From Torreya grandis (lineage: Eukaryota > Streptophyta > Pinopsida > Cupressales > Taxaceae), in assembly GCA_037957365.1 (NCBI GenBank), contig JARHVA010005356.1, positions 833,501-897,500 of the forward strand: DNA of 64,000 bases, in the 5' to 3' direction. Each line of letters opens with the position of its first letter. Position 1 is the first letter of the stretch. The notes beneath the pieces were generated by a model. It made no database searches. It was not told where the DNA came from and worked only from the letters and a program-made list of their open reading frames with translations. Below are positions 45,960 to 61,140 of this stretch, piece after piece. The translations under genes and the position numbers were made by a program.

Positions 45960-46640
45960 CACCCTTGAGGAGTTTCATCCAGATTCCTCACTTAAATGAT
46001 AGCATGGAGACACCTCTAGGCTATGGGTGGCCTAATTAGTGAGGTAAATCTATAGATATGGACAACTCTTTTGATGTTAACACCCTGAACTACTTCTAGA
46101 CCTATTTCTTACAAGGGAAAAGAGAGAAACAAACTTAAAGTAAAATAAAATAGGGAGATGATGAACCAAATTAACACCCTCCACTTGACTATAATGCACT
46201 GAAAATAATAGGCTTGAATCTGATCATACTAATCAACAAGGACCTTCAAGCATGAGTCTTTCAACATGGAGTTTATAGATAATATATTGAATATAATGGA
46301 CAATCAATAGGTCTAAAAAATATAATAATGATTAAAATCTACTTATATATAATGCAAGGCTATCCAAACTCACCATGTGTCCTACAAGAAGACAATCCAC
46401 TTACAAAGAGGTAGGAGAGTACAAATGAGAGATAGTGAAACCACTGCTACTAGCATTCACCAATAATCACACAAGTATATTAATTAAAATCATTATAGAA
46501 GGTAAGAGTTAGCTTTATTCAACATTTAGAGTCATAGTACAAGTATTAATTTGAGAAAGGGTTCACCATACTCAGCCAAAGGATACATTACAAACCATTC
46601 AAGGTAGCATATATATGAGAAAATGAGAGAAAGGGAGGAG
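45960..46640 (+). repeat. Paired repeat Y, copy 1
   Basis: Aligns with 50,700-51,362. Shared landmarks: GAGACACCTCTAGGCTATGG / GAAACACCTCTAGGTTGTGG, then TCTTTTGATGT / TCTCTTGATGT, and GGTTCACCATACTC / GGCTTCACCATACTC. It ends in a short purine tract (GAGAAAATGAGAGAAAGGGA) at the place where copy 2 has a long GA microsatellite. Confidence 0.6.
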
Positions 46641-49600
46641 GACATTGGAATAAATCCAATGAAAAGTTACAATTCAGTTATAGTCCAAGAAGACAGTCTA
46701 ATATTAGTTTTATCCATCTCCTTGGCATGTGTTTCTTGCTTGATTATGAGCTTCTAGAATAATGGCATAAAGGAGACTTTTCAACTCCCTAGATGACTCA
46801 AAAACTTAAGGAGTTCAAATTTCTTGACTTATGGAATTATTGATTAAATATTCCTGGAGTCTTCCCATGTCATCATTGGAAAATTCAAGGCTCCTTCCAT
46901 CTTGGGATTTAATGAGAACTAAATTTCAAACTTGTTCATGTTTCCAAGAACCTACAATTTAACCTTCTTGGTGTAAGATTGATCACCTTTCTTCACTCAG
47001 GCCTAGTTAACCACTTGTGAAATATATTATTCCTATAATTACATATTAATTTACTTTTAAAGGGTCATAATTCTTCTTTCCTATCTGAAAAATCTTCTAT
47101 CACTAGTTAGGGAAACTTGGAGACTTCAAAATCATGCCAACTAGCCTCAAAAGATAATCTTTTAGGCTATATATCTATACATTTCTTCCACATGTTCTAA
47201 TTTATTGTTAATTTAGTTGATATTATGTGTGCATAGGTCATTCAAGTGTTTATAGTGTCATTTAATTGAATTTTAAGTCATTATAATTATTTATATCTTC
47301 GTCAAGCTCTTAGATAATTTAGGGGGGGTTTAAATAGGACTATCATCTTAACGATGATTCATAAAGATGAGGAACCTAATCCATAAACCAATGCCACAAG
47401 TTTTTATTAAATATGGGAACCCTCATATGGCTAATAGTTTCAAGTTTCATGCATTTATTATTCTAATATCTAAGAAATAAATTAATCCTTCTCCAGCCCT
47501 TCGAAAGGTGAAAAGAGGATGTTTAGTGCTCAATCCTCTTAAGGATTGTTCATAATACATATTTTCTTGATCAAGAAACCAATTATATGAATTTAAAGTA
47601 GTATATCCCCCCTAATCTCATCTAATATCCATTTTCCACCATGAATTTTCTTAGTAAATTTTCTAAGCTTCAAAAATAGCCTCTCATGTTGACAAACCTA
47701 AGTGTGAAGACCAAGGACAGGTTTTAGCTTTAAAATGATAATTTGAGGACTAGATTGAGTTTTATATGGTCTATTTATGAATTTTAGTCACTTATCAATG
47801 TCTTTAGGTGTTATTTAATCCACCTTTCATTAGTCAAAAATACTAATAAGTCTAGGTTAGGGTTTGTAAGCAAATTTTTGTCTTTGACCTTAACTATTAT
47901 AATTTAGAGATTTATTAACTCATCAATGTCTTAATTTACCTATGTGACATTAAAAAAGGATACGCTGCATAAAAATTACCCCCTTTAAATTATCCAACTC
48001 TCAAAACACATCAAAACTTATAGGTTTCTTTAACTTCACACACACAGGCCTCTAGGTGATGATTTAGGCTTCCAAGCCCAACTACTTTTTTTGACCTTCA
48101 CACTACTTTTAGTCATATTGAAAACTTTTTAAAGAAATTATTAGTGATTATATATTAATTTAATACATATATTACACTCCTATTAACTTCATTATTTAAA
48201 AAACCACTTGTTTCTCTCAACAATTCTTCTAAATAGGCTTGTATGTGCTTGTGGGCAACATGACTATACATTTAAAGGTTTACCTCTTTTTAGAACTTTA
48301 GGCACATTTTTTGTATTACCAATATGTTATAAAGATTATTAATGTTAATCCAAACTTCTCAACATACTTATCAACCCTGCTCATGGCTCCCACATCACCA
48401 TATGTATTTTCTCTTATCTAACTACAACTAGTTGTAGGTGGTTATTAGGCTTAAATCTCTTTTTATATTCATTATCATTGTTGTGCCTATTTTTAAGGTT
48501 TATAACACTTTATACATGCCTCTCATGTTTTTTGATATTATTTACATGCTTCTAGTCTTACAAGTTGGCTTGATTAACCCTTTTGGTCTTCAACTTGATA
48601 TGCATAGTCCATCTACAAAGTGCCTAGGAAATGAATGTAAATGTATTCTTTTTCAGGAGTTTTGAGTGACCTAGAGGATTATAAAAGACGTTTATATCTA
48701 GTTTAATCACTCATTCACCTTATATACTTGTTCATGAGGTCAAAATCTTCTTTAAGACCTCAAAAATGTCTCCAAATGCTCATCTTTCTTATATAGTCTT
48801 GTTGGGTCTTATTTAGGCACTCTTAATTGCAAATTAGGGGTATGCCTTATTCAACTATTATCTTATCACTTTTATATCATTGAAATGTGTTGAAGAGTTC
48901 ATTTATGTTTCTTTTGACCTTCTACCACTTCTTAATTATTGAGACAACCATCATCAACATATTTTTTTACTCATATTGCCTATCTCTTTCACTCTTCAAG
49001 ACTATAATTTCACCTTTAGTTTATGCATGCATTCAATGTATGATTTGGGTTGTTATATGGGTTTTTCAAGTGAAACTTGATCTTGTTTATGATTCTCAAG
49101 GATCTAAAAAGTTATATGGGACCCTTCAAATATCTTACATTCATCTCCAAACATGTAGAGATCTCCAAACCACTAAAACATATATGTCATCTCTTGGTTA
49201 AGTGTAATAAAGTCACTTTGAAAAAGAGTATGGCCTTGAATAATCATGGGGAAATTGTATGAGGTTAGTATACATGTAGAATATATATACTTTGGAACTC
49301 ACTTCAAGCCCACAACCCATTAAAAATACCATTATGACTAAAAACATTCACTCTCTCCACCCCTACCAACCTATAACATCTCTTTTGGTCCATCCATGCA
49401 GAATATCCTTACTTGGTGGTGATGTGTGAAGACCTCTCATACCCCCTAGATCCTCTTATATTATAAATAAAAACTTGAGTTAGTAGGGGTTTTGTAGGGA
49501 TTTAAATAATCTTGTATTCTTAATGATGGTTCATAGAATTAGGGGACCAAACCTGAGAACTATGGCCATGGAATAGAAGGGAATAAGGGACCCTATCAAC

Positions 49601-50699
49601 TCCTAAGTGCACTATATTTGACATTGTTTCCTCTCCATGAACTAATCACAAACCGGTAGATATCTTTTAGTTGTCAAGAACTTGATATAGGATTTGGGTC
49701 ACTTTTTTATCTTCTTTTACCCTAAAAACACTACTTGATCTTGGTTTTTATCATAATGGAGACTATGGGAATAGCTGGTAGTGATTTTATAATTGAAAAC
49801 ATTATCTACACACTTTCTCTTTGTATTTCCATCCAAATACTTGGTTTTGTAAGGTAAACCTACTAGAATGAAAAAATGTCCTAGTGTAGCTCTGTATAGA
49901 TGTTCATGAAGTTTCCTCACACCTACACAATGAGAATATAACATAAAATCACCTTATTGGTTGTTAAAACCTATCATTATGCCCTTTTAGAACATTGAGA
50001 TAAAGGACAAGGAAATGTCAAAGGTGGTAAAAACATTAGGCAAGGAGTTTGACACATTTTTCTTAAGTTTGTGGATTAAGAAGGATGACATGAACTTTAC
50101 AAAGTGAAAAATAGCCTAAAAGAGATCTCATAACCTCTATATAAGATTGAATAACATTAGACTGAGATGTAATGATTTGAATGAATATGAGATAAATACT
50201 CTATTATTTTAATTTCCCCATAAAAACCTTAAACTTTGTTAAACACAAGAAGGAGACCATAATAAGTGACTATTTGAAGACCCTAGATGGATATAAATAT
50301 ATTATAAGTATGAAAACTAAATATTAATTAGTTAATCTAGAACTAAAAACTAAAAATGATTTATCATCATTAGAGCATCACTTTGATGATGCATCTACTA
50401 GACCAAAATAAATAAGTGCTTCTATGATTAACCATAGGTTATGTGGTTACCATGTTTCAATCATGTTGATTTTCATTTAAATGATCCTCATTAATGGTAT
50501 CTAAATTTTGTCTAACATATAGGTCACTTCATCTATTTTCTTATCACACATTTCACCCTTGTGAACATATAAGCCATCCCATAGGGGAGAAATGATAACT
50601 TGAGGACCACTTTATATTATAAGTTATGAAAAAAACACCTAATGGTAGAGGGGTATTTAGGATTAGATCAACACTAGGTTCCTATTTTCACTTGTATTC
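46641..50699. other. Non-coding repeat DNA, no gene seen
   Basis: Contains a weaker repeat pair (about 47,325-47,480 and 49,490-49,640, both with GATG(A/G)TTCATA and GGGA-CCCT) and a 16-bp perfect palindrome CTACAACTAGTTGTAG at 48,422-48,437. Plus-strand open frames 48,438-48,665 and 48,887-49,201 are hydrophobic and unrecognised. I would not annotate them as genes. Confidence 0.5.
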
Positions 50700-51503
<804 letters not shown>

Positions 51504-54500
51504 GTCCAGACACTTTTAAATATGATAAAATGAGTTAATTATACATGGAAATTTAATGTGAAACTGATCATGAAAATTCATAAATCATAAGTGTCACCCC
51601 AAGTCATGAAACTATTGAAATATGGCATAGGAATTCTCATTTTACACAAGGAAATTACCTTCATAATTCATCACTATTTGAATGTCCAAAAATTTGATAG
51701 GGATAGGTAAAATTATTATACTGAGAGGGAATTATTTTATACATACTTTTCCATGCATTAGTTGTATTCCTAATCATCTAGAATCTTCTAGAAGTGAGCC
51801 ACCACTACCTGCACTCAAAGAAAACTCCTCTTTCACATGCCCCTCACACTTAACCTCAAAAAAGGAATTATTTTTCCATGAAAATTAATAAAATGGAGTG
51901 TTTTAAACTTTTTAATACCTTTAATGACCTTAGAGGCATTAGGCACACCTTAAAAAGCCATCCACTTGAAGTTATCATACTTCTCACCATCATGTTCACT
52001 ATGCCAGTTCTAACTGACTAAGATGAAAGATTTTGATTGAACACTTAGGAGTTTTTACAAGAAATTAAATGTACATATTTATTGGTCTTAAGTCTCAATA
52101 TTCCTTCCAAATTTGATTTCATCTCTTGAAATCTCCTTGAACCTATAAAACACATTAAAAGGTAAAGAAAACCTTGTTTTGTACTCCACTTGTATAATTC
52201 CATACAGTCAAAAAGGATGGGGAGTAGACTTGAATAGTTATATACAACATCCAATCATCATTATGGGAAAAATATTCCATTTTTGTGCACTAATTAGTTA
52301 ATATTTTCAAACTAGTCACTAGCAAGGGTTTGGTAGGGTTTTAGCCTCATTTTGCACTTAATATTTGTTTCTAAAGACCTGATGTTAGAAATTTAAACCA
52401 ATTCCACTAGAAAAAATATTAGGATCCTTGATAACCTTTATAAAATCCCTTGGCCTCCATGCACATCCTTAGATAATATGTGAGCACTTGAAGTTGGTCT
52501 ATTGAGCCTTTTATCCACTTTACACAAGCTTGAGTTATCCTAAAGTCCAAAATTGACTTTTTCATTGGCTAACACACATCATATTATATTTTAAACCTAT
52601 ATTATGACGGAAAAAAATGTTCCCATAATTTTTAAATCTCACTTAGAGATAGAAGTGAAAGTGACCTCTTATTTGTATTTTAGGCATAATCATGCCTCAT
52701 AAGCATGTATGCACTTTTGATGTTTTAGACCTGCTTGTAAGGCTTATCCCCTATGTGATATGTTTTCATGTTTTATATTTTTTTTTTAAAACTCCATACA
52801 CCTCATATTAATATTATTTTATCTCATGTTATATCCATCTATCACCCTTTCTCAAACCTGCTAGTTTATGCATAAAAGGAAGTACCCTTTATCTGAGACA
52901 AAATAGAGGGTACTTCCCATATTTACTAAAAAAATTGAAGGTTTTATGGGATTAATCAAGTAATAAAGAGGTTATTTATCAATTTTCAGCTCTTTTTCTT
53001 ATTATTAGACTTCCTAACTCCTTATATCTCCAAGATAGACTCCTAGAAGATACAGACTATGCAGGGTTCCTTCAAACTATGTATTACTTGGTTTGAGTTA
53101 TTTATTGTGTATGATCTTCATCAGTGAGAGAAATTTCAAGTTATTTACATCATGGTGTAATTATTTTTAACTTTTTCCTCATTTTTACCTACTACAAACC
53201 CTTCATACTACTTTTTTAGTCAAGACTAAGTTTCAACTCTTGGCTGTATTTCCTATTTTAGAGGTGAACCTATAGGTGTTCATGCCTCTTTTACCTTGAG
53301 AATTTTTTTTTTAATCATATTATAACCTCTTAATATCATTATATTTTTTTTGGGCCCATTTTGGATCATCTCTATACATTTTTAACCTTCACACTTCACT
53401 CTTTAGCCCATTGCCTGCTATAGTCAAACATAGTCAACTATGTTAGGAAGGATAAAACCCTGTGAGGTAAAGATTTCTTGTTGAATCAGTTAAACATATA
53501 TTTTGAGTCCATAAAAAATTTATAAACTTATCCTATCACACAAAATTAATATTCCCATGATTAAACCTCCAAAATGGACTATGCACACCTACAACTAGCT
53601 GTAAGTGAGTATTCTTGGAGTTAGGCACACCTGTAGGTAATCACTATAATTTTAAACATATCTAACAAAATCCTCTTAATTGTCTTTATGATAGAATTAA
53701 TTTCACCCCATAAGGTTTTCAAAACATGTAAATATTCCTTGGTATTGAAATATTGGGTGAAGGGGTCTCCTTTTGATAAAAAACCTATAGATGATCACTG
53801 TCAATGTTTAGTGCATAAAAACACAACTTTGGGCCTCCCAAAAACCAACTTTAATTGATCACCTACCCTCAAAAATTTGTATTACTATTTTCCTATGTAG
53901 GTTATATAAGGCAAGGTCATTTTGATGCATAAAAATATCTTGTAACCATGTCATATAACTTTGGAAAAACTGACCTAGACCTTTGTTTTCACTCTTTAGG
54001 GAAAATGTCCATGAACTCAGTTATTGAATCCTTAACATGATTTACCACAACCATTTGTAAATATAGCCTTTCAATTAGGCATTAAATTCTCTTTAAATAA
54101 TTTCAAGACTTAATAGGGGGTTCCTTCTTTGATCCAACACTTGAAAAAGGCTCCTTAACTTCCTATTAAGCCACCTATAGGTGGTTATTCTCATACACAG
54201 GCAGTAAGTATGAGTTTAGGCAATAGATATGGTTTTTTAGGTTTAAATGAATTTTGAGAATTTATAAAATTTCCAAATAGATTTTTTTATATATCAAAAA
54301 CCTTTACCAACTTAGACACTTCTTTTCACATAATTGGTTTCTAAGAAGGCACCCGTAGGTGCATATTAAGTTGTTGATAGGCAGTGAACATAATCATGAA
54401 TCATACACATGGTGTATGGACCTTAAAAAGTAATTATATCTCCCTAAAATTTTAAAATTGATCCCTTAAACCCTATTAATACCTATATTAATTCAAGGCA

Positions 54501-56340
54501 TCTTCATTCAACATGATATTCTTTCCCCATGGCACCTGTGCATGATAGTTAGAGAGTAAACTGACTGCATGATTCTTGTGACTATATCGTCATGGAGTAT
54601 TGAATAGATAAAGATATTTTAAGCTAAATTTGATCAATGTGACATTATAAACATGAGTATGAACCTACATCTACCCCCTATAATCATTACCAAAGCATGA
54701 GGATCTTGAGAAAGGTAGAAACCTACTTGTTAAATAGAAAAGTGTCTTCTCTTGCAACATAAGATACTTCAACCTTAAAATCACATTAAAATTCTAAAAA
54801 AACATGGATATAATTATATTATGTATTCAACATCCTCTGGAATCAATCCCAATATTTTTATTGTATGGAATCATCCAAATAAGAACAAAACCTATAGGGT
54901 GCATAGATTGGTAAGTAGAAAAACATAGCCAACTTGTTGGGGATGTTACATAAAGAATAGTTAACTAATATTTGAAATATTATTATTTAAATGGATCTAT
55001 TGGATTTTAATTTCACCTCCTAAATTTTTTTGGTCTAAAACCTCTTCAACTGGTCCTACTAAGCATAAACATGTTAATCGCTTCTATATGTCTAGAAGGG
55101 TAAAGATGGAGCATAACAATTTTAGATATAAAATGGAACTTACAAATTATTTCAATCATGTAAATTAGTTTTAGAAAGCTGAAGAGTCATCTCATAACCT
55201 TCTCCCATGTGTCACACTCCCTCATGGGCCGTACAAGTGCCAAACTCTTCCTTTTTCAGTTGATTTCTTGATTTTTAGTTAGATAACCTAATTTTTTTAG
55301 ATGAACTAACATTATTGATATTTAATATAACTCATTAGACGTTTTAAATGAAAATAGGAAACTTTTACACCTTGAAAACTATGTCACTTGTATTTATGAC
55401 CCTTAAAAGGCCTATTAAGTGACTCAAAATGACATATTGATTAAGATGTCTAAGACCAAGGCTAATATAGAATTAAATGACATAAAATGACCTATAATAC
55501 ACCTTATTATCAAAAATTAGACCCTTTAAAATATCTAAAAATCATTTTTTTCCCTATAGGGGTCCCAATTTGACCTGCAGGGTCAAATTTGGTCAAGAGT
55601 TCCCACTAACCCATTTTTCCTACAATTACTCCAAGAGTGAAGAGCTAAAGTTTTATCATTTTCCAAAGAGTGGTGTATTGTGTTTAGGATGTGAATACAT
55701 AAAATTAAATGTGAAATAAAAACCATAAGGCTTTAATTGGTCACATCTCAGTTTAGTCAATATTTCGTATATGACGCCTATGACAAAGCTATACTTCTAT
55801 GTTGATGTAAATTTTTAGATCTAACATAAGCATCCAAGGATATAAAAATGATATTTATATAATATGATGACTATCCTAATATCACCATCCTATCCACTTC
55901 CATCTTGTTCCTGCTTAGACCTACATTTACATAGTAGACTAAGTATCATTTGTTTTTAATTTATTACAATATCTATCAATAATTATACTTTACTATTCTT
56001 ATCAATCTCAGTTGTATTAATTCATTTTTTTTTAATTTTATATTAATTATACTTTTTTATTATATTAGTTCACCACCCTTTTATAAAATTTAATCTAATA
56101 TTATTAAACCTAGATACCCCCATATCTAAATTTAGGGTTAAATAGATAGTTAAATGGGGTCATTCAAGGATTGTAGTGTGTGAAGAGTGTACTTATCCAC
56201 TATTTTAGATATTTATATCTCCATACATGGTTGTTTCTCTTCAATTATATTCCATATAATTCTTTCTTTGCAAGTGGATCTTGTATAAATTGAGATTATG
56301 ACCATTAAATAATAAAGAGAATCTCATTGAATTTATTTTA
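51504..56340. other. Non-coding repeat DNA with scattered palindromes, no gene seen
   Basis: Short imperfect palindromes related to CCACCTATAGGTGG recur (53,269, 53,587, 53,626, 54,171, 54,349). A perfect 11-bp-stem hairpin lies at 52,878-52,917, and a 9-bp-stem hairpin at 55,567-55,589. Open frames in this stretch are short and lack domains. Part of it may be the 3' end of the minus-strand Athila-like element at 56,350-58,400, but I cannot see its LTR. Confidence 0.45.
52878..52917. repeat. Perfect inverted repeat, 11-bp arms, 18-base loop
   Basis: GGAAGTACCCT at 52,878-52,888 is the exact reverse complement of AGGGTACTTCC at 52,907-52,917. Confidence 0.9.
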
Positions 56341-56349
56341 TGTAGCTTC

Positions 56350-57300
56350 ACTACTTCTTTTTTTAACACTTTGTCTATCTCATAAAGACCAAGCCATTGT
56401 GTTCTTAGCTTGCCTTTTTTGTTCTTTTAATTGTAATCATAGATAATTTCCAATCCTCCTTATTGGAATTCTCTAGTATTGATGAATTTATCATGGTATA
56501 TCACTCTTTGGTGATGAACCATTTCTATATATTTTAATATTGATCTTCAAAATTTATCTAATGTATTGAGCTTCATTATTCTCTCCTTTTGTGTTGTAGT
56601 CAAATCTAGGCCAATTTCTAGGGTATTCCCTAAGGTTTTGGTGTAACCTAGTGGTAGTTTTCCATGTTGTTTGGTATGGCCATGCAACGTCAAGAAGGTG
56701 TGTTGTCTAATTTTAATTGTTTAACTCAATTATTTTAGATAGAATATTCTCAAATTCTCAATTTATTACTTAAATTCTATTATTAAATTAAGGATGATAG
56801 GGATTAGACTTCTTATGTCACATTTCATACTCATGTACAAGGGTTGAAATCAAGTTAAATGTGAATTATGGTCCTTAATTTGTAACTATCTCTCTTGGTA
56901 CTTTGTATTTTTTTAATGTCTTATCATAGATAAATTTTGTAACTTTCTCATCACTTTCATGTTTTTGTGCCTTCATTTTTACCCATTTGGTTAAGTAATT
57001 TATGCATACCAATATATATTCCTTTTTATAATAATTTAGGTCTATTGGGCCATTAAAATTAATAACCCACTTGTCAAAAGGCTAGAATAGTAGTTTAGTT
57101 TGTATAATCTTCTCACTATAATGTGTGGGTTTTTGATACATTGGCATTAATCACACTAACGAGTATATAAGATAACATATTTGTTTAAGTTTAGTCAAAA
57201 TTATCCTATAGTCTAGATTTTGGATGATGTCTTCCTAGATGTAAAATGTCCCACATAGGGTTCATCATGACATGCTTAGATGATGTCCACTACTTTATCA
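56350..57300 (-). pseudogene. Athila/Tat-like integrase
   Basis: The minus strand reads INFNGPIDL then EYILVCINYLTKWVKMKAQK near 57,070-56,970, a catalytic-core start in which Asp positions are partly altered. Further on come FIYDKTL, HKKSNPYHP near 56,830, and the C-terminal block KKGKLRTQWLGPYEIDKVL near 56,430-56,370. That last block is the GPY/F-like region that ends gypsy integrases. Frame breaks and stops are frequent. It follows the RNase H remnant to its right, in normal order for a minus-strand element. Confidence 0.75.
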
Positions 57301-57509
57301 TCCCTTATACATTTGTGCATGATTATATAAATCCCTATGTATAATAGATACCTAAATATCCCTGATTATAGACCACTTTTTGTCACCAAGAAGCATCTTC
57401 ATTTCATATAGAAATGTTATGGGAGTAGACATACAACCACATAGTAATTTTTATGAATTAAGTGTTAATGGATAAAAAAAGAATCATCTAGAAAAGAATC
57501 ATCTACTAG

Positions 57510-58400
57510 GGTATGATGTTATGAAGATGTTATTCATGAAAAAAAAATTCAACTACATTATCCTTACTTGGTCTATCTATAATAGTAATGTATATTGTTT
57601 AAAATTTAATAGCCATCTAATTATGTGGCCACTAATTTGTTTGTTTTTTCATCAAATACCCAATTTCAACATGATCAGTGAGGATAAAAATATAATAACT
57701 TATACTATAATGTCTAAAGTTATTGATGGCATGTTTAACTACAAGAAATTTTTTCTCTATCATAATGTAGTTAAACTTTGTACTTTAAATTTTTTTGCTA
57801 ATACATTAAATGGCATAGTTTAAGGATCCTTCCTTTTGTCTAAGGATAACTACCAACATGTTTTTATATGCATTTATATGGATTTAGAAGTGTAACTTCT
57901 AATCTAGTTCATGTAACACTTAAGTTGACCCTAATGGTTTTTTAAAGTCTTGAAATTCTTATTCACATTCATGATTCCATAAAAATTCAAAATATTTATA
58001 AATTAAAACAAAAAAAGACAATGTTATTCTTTTTATATCCTTGAAAAGCCTATGATAGTAACTAGCATGTCCTATAAAACATTGAACATAATTTTTTTGG
58101 TGAAGTTGGTAAATTTTTTATTACTTATATATTTGTAAGATCTACCTCTATTATTATGAACAATATGTGGTGTCTTATTACAATTCCTTCATTCATCATC
58201 ATATAATGTTTTCCATGACTTAGAGACCACCAATTATCTTGGAAACATTAAAGGACTTTTTAAAGATTCTATATGGATTCATCATATGTTTTCACATAAA
58301 TAGTAAATTTATCCATGTATGCCTCAACATAATCCTAGGATAGATCAGAAAATATGTTCATAAAATCCCTTTGAAATGTGTCATAACTCCTAAATTTTGA
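57510..58400 (-). pseudogene. Athila/Tat-like reverse transcriptase C-terminus and RNase H
   Basis: The minus strand near 58,390-58,190 reads TFQRDFMNIFSDLS, DYVEAYMDKFTIY (YMDK at the YxDD position), then LSHGKHYMMMNEGIVIRHHI. RNase H similarity follows around 57,790-57,560: REKFLVVKHAINNFRHYSIS, YIFILTDHVEIGYLM, then IDRPSKDNVVEFF. The second catalytic Asp of the reverse transcriptase box is Lys, and many stops occur. The 100-codon plus-strand frame at 57,521-57,823 is the antisense of this RNase H and is not a gene. Reverse-transcriptase N-terminus and gag, expected at 58,400-59,270, are not readable. Confidence 0.75.
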
Positions 58401-59270
58401 GTTTATAAGTGAAATTTTGGCTTGTTTTCAAACTCTAACTGGTAAATTTGTGTTCTAACACCTAATACTATTCCTTTAAATAAGTTACCATATGTTTTAT
58501 CCACCATACCCTCATTATTTTTTAAATAAAGACCCACTTCTAATGTGAATTGATTTGAAAAACATTCATGTTTTATAAAATAATGCTTTGATCTTTAGTT
58601 ATATGACCCAATAATCTTTCTTGAATTTTAAAATTTTGTTCCAAAAATTATGTACCATATAAATTTAAGTATATGTAGATAAATCAATATATAATCAAGT
58701 TTATTCATGATAATATTGGTCATTATTCTCTACCCCTTCATTTATTTTCACACTATTTTGGAAAATTCATACTATGGGACTTGTGAGGTTTTAATATTAG
58801 ATTTTTTGTTTATTTTCACATTTTTCATATCTTTGAACATTTATTTTACTTAACCAAATTATGAATATGTAAAGTCTAACATATAAATTTTATATGTGGC
58901 TATCTCTAAATTCTTTTATGATCTCACATTCCTTTACACTATTTTTAAAGGTTGCGAGAAATTTAAATTATCATAACATGATTGATGTCTCATTCTCATT
59001 CATCATTCATTATGCACTCTTCATAGCTATATGCATGTAATTTTTCAATTACAAGACTTAGAACCATTCATGACATGCCATATGTAGCTACGTGTCACAT
59101 TTTTTCACCCTCACATCATCACAAATATTGAATTTAAAGTTGCGAAGATTAAAATTTTAAAAATGTTTGAGACAATTTTTGAATGCCACTTGTCATATCC
59201 TCCCACTCTCACATCTTCATAAATTATAAAATGGGTTTACACAAATATTGATAATAAAAAGTAGTGACCA
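58401..59270 (-). other. Unassigned, probably upstream pol/gag of the Athila-like remnant
   Basis: No motif I can name. The position makes it a likely continuation of the minus-strand element to its left. Confidence 0.3.
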
Positions 59271-60925
59271 AATTAAGGCCAAACATGATGCATAAACCAA
59301 CAAGTCTAATACATCCAAACTTAATTCAAAATGCACACATCCACACATAAACCAATCAAATAAACATCCAAAAAGGACTAGGGTTCAAAACCTAAAACAC
59401 CAAAAATAATCTAAAAGACTAAAAACATAAAACCAAACTAAAAAATCAATAAATGAGTCTTTTTAGCATTTGAGATTACCCATACATCATCCATTTTAGA
59501 ATACATCATCCATGAGTGATTTATTCTCATGTTCTTACAATTTAAGGTTTTCTCAACAAATTTTTGTAAAAAAAAATAAACAAATTTAGGTCTATTCAAG
59601 AGTTCATATTCTTCCAAACCTTAAATCAATAGTTTGTTTAAAGTAGGCAAGCATCCAATAAACACATTGTTTTATAAAAAAAGCTTCAGAATATACCTAG
59701 TTGGTATTAATATGAAATGTTTTACCATAAAGGCTTGGTCCATAATTTTATTCTTATTTTTTTCCTCTTTTCCACCTTATTAATCAACATTTGTATTCCT
59801 TTTTTTTTCTTTATACTGTATTTTTATGTTGTCTAAGTTCTAGCTAGTTGAACTCCTCATTCCACTAGATGGAAATCTCACTTATAAAATATCATGCTGA
59901 TATTTTTTATTCATGATTTCAAGTTAAAAACCCTTGTCTTCCTACTTTCATCCCTATAAACTTTCATACACACCATCTACCAATCCATCGAGTGAAATGA
60001 CCACATTTTTAATCCTAATTGAGTATACCCAAAATCAACCACCAAATCCCTTGATGATTGGTTTAATCAACCATAGTGAAAATAACATGCCATCAACCTA
60101 AGTATATTTGACTTATGGTTAAATTTAATGAATTAAATCATCTTATACTTCCAAGCCATAGCCACGTCTTTTCTTAGTATTCATTTCATCCTAGTGCTTT
60201 CATGGACTATTAATATTTATACAGTAGTTTATTTATTTAATAACTTCAAGATTATTCAATTGCCCCAATTCAATATTGGACTTATAATATTATATTTTTG
60301 GCCTTTCTAGTAAACACTTTCCATTGCCACTCAGACTTGAACTGGTCTTTAGTAAAGAATCATAAAACTTACCAAAGATCTTATGACCTTCAACAACCTT
60401 TTATTTGCACTCAGATGCTATCTACATCTAGCCTTCTTAGAAATATTTACATCGATGTTAAAATAAACATGTTATCATACCAATGTTCACTTGGTTGCTC
60501 AAAAAATATAATAATAAAGAAACATGATAAATAAAAATAGTAAAGGAATTCAATCAACACAAGACTCATAAACAAAGCAGACTAACACAACTCAAGATTA
60601 ATAATAAAAAGACTCAAATTAGATAGTGACACCATGTATCATGCTTCAGCATTAAATACATACTACACAATTATTGCACACAAGCTTCTAGAACCAACAT
60701 ACACTTATTTGTAATAAACCTACAACCAAATCCATAAAGGCATTAGTATTATTTGATCATCATCAAAATTATGTAAGTAAATAATCTAATGTTTTATAAA
60801 TATTAGTTTAAAACCATATTAAATGTTCTAAAATAAATCATAATATCCATATTATAATGTCCACAAATCATAATAGTTTCAATAATCAGTAAAAATCAAT
60901 GTATTGGGTAGGTGTGATCATGACA
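59271..60925 (-). repeat. 3' LTR region of a minus-strand chromovirus (left end not defined)
   Basis: On the minus strand the pol gene ends, a polypurine tract follows, and TGTCATGATCACACC begins at 60,925, a standard LTR start. The LTR runs leftward, but its end cannot be placed without a partner; 59,271 is only where the preceding unassigned block ends. The open frame 60,298-60,534 on the plus strand has no domain. Confidence 0.5.
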
Positions 60926-60935
60926 TCCACCCCCA
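60926..60935 (-). promoter_or_regulatory. Polypurine tract of the minus-strand chromovirus
   Basis: Minus strand TGGGGGTGGA directly precedes the TG of the LTR start. Confidence 0.65.
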
Positions 60936-60949
60936 TTAAGAATGGCACC

Positions 60950-61140
60950 ATCTTCATAGCCTTAAAATAAATGAGGATACAATTGCTAGAAAATATTTTC
61001 ATCTTCCTATGTATCACTCCTTTCTCATATTTGATCCCATTGGAACAAAATTTGATGAAATTTTATTTTCTTAGCTCAATGTTATGTTGATCCAGAATTT
61101 TGATAGGTTCAAAATTAATTATCTCTTTATCCTTCACCTG
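60950..61140 (-). pseudogene. Chromodomain-like C-terminus of integrase
   Basis: The minus strand, across frame changes, shows an IKILDQ-like start followed by a short basic stretch and a WDQI-like segment, in the right place (between integrase and the polypurine tract) for a chromovirus chromodomain. In active relatives it directs integration to marked chromatin. The match is loose because of frameshifts; position carries most of the weight. Confidence 0.45.

Noticed and set aside
48438..49201. Two hydrophobic plus-strand frames as possible small genes
   Set aside because: No domain, no homologous pair elsewhere in the window, composition typical of random AT-rich sequence.
55567..55589. 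Inverted repeat AATTTGACC / GGTCAAATT with a 5-base loop
   Set aside because: Short arms; not clearly beyond chance in this much AT-rich DNA, so it is mentioned only within the regional entry.
57521..57823. 100-codon plus-strand frame
   Set aside because: Lies antisense to a recognisable minus-strand RNase H remnant.
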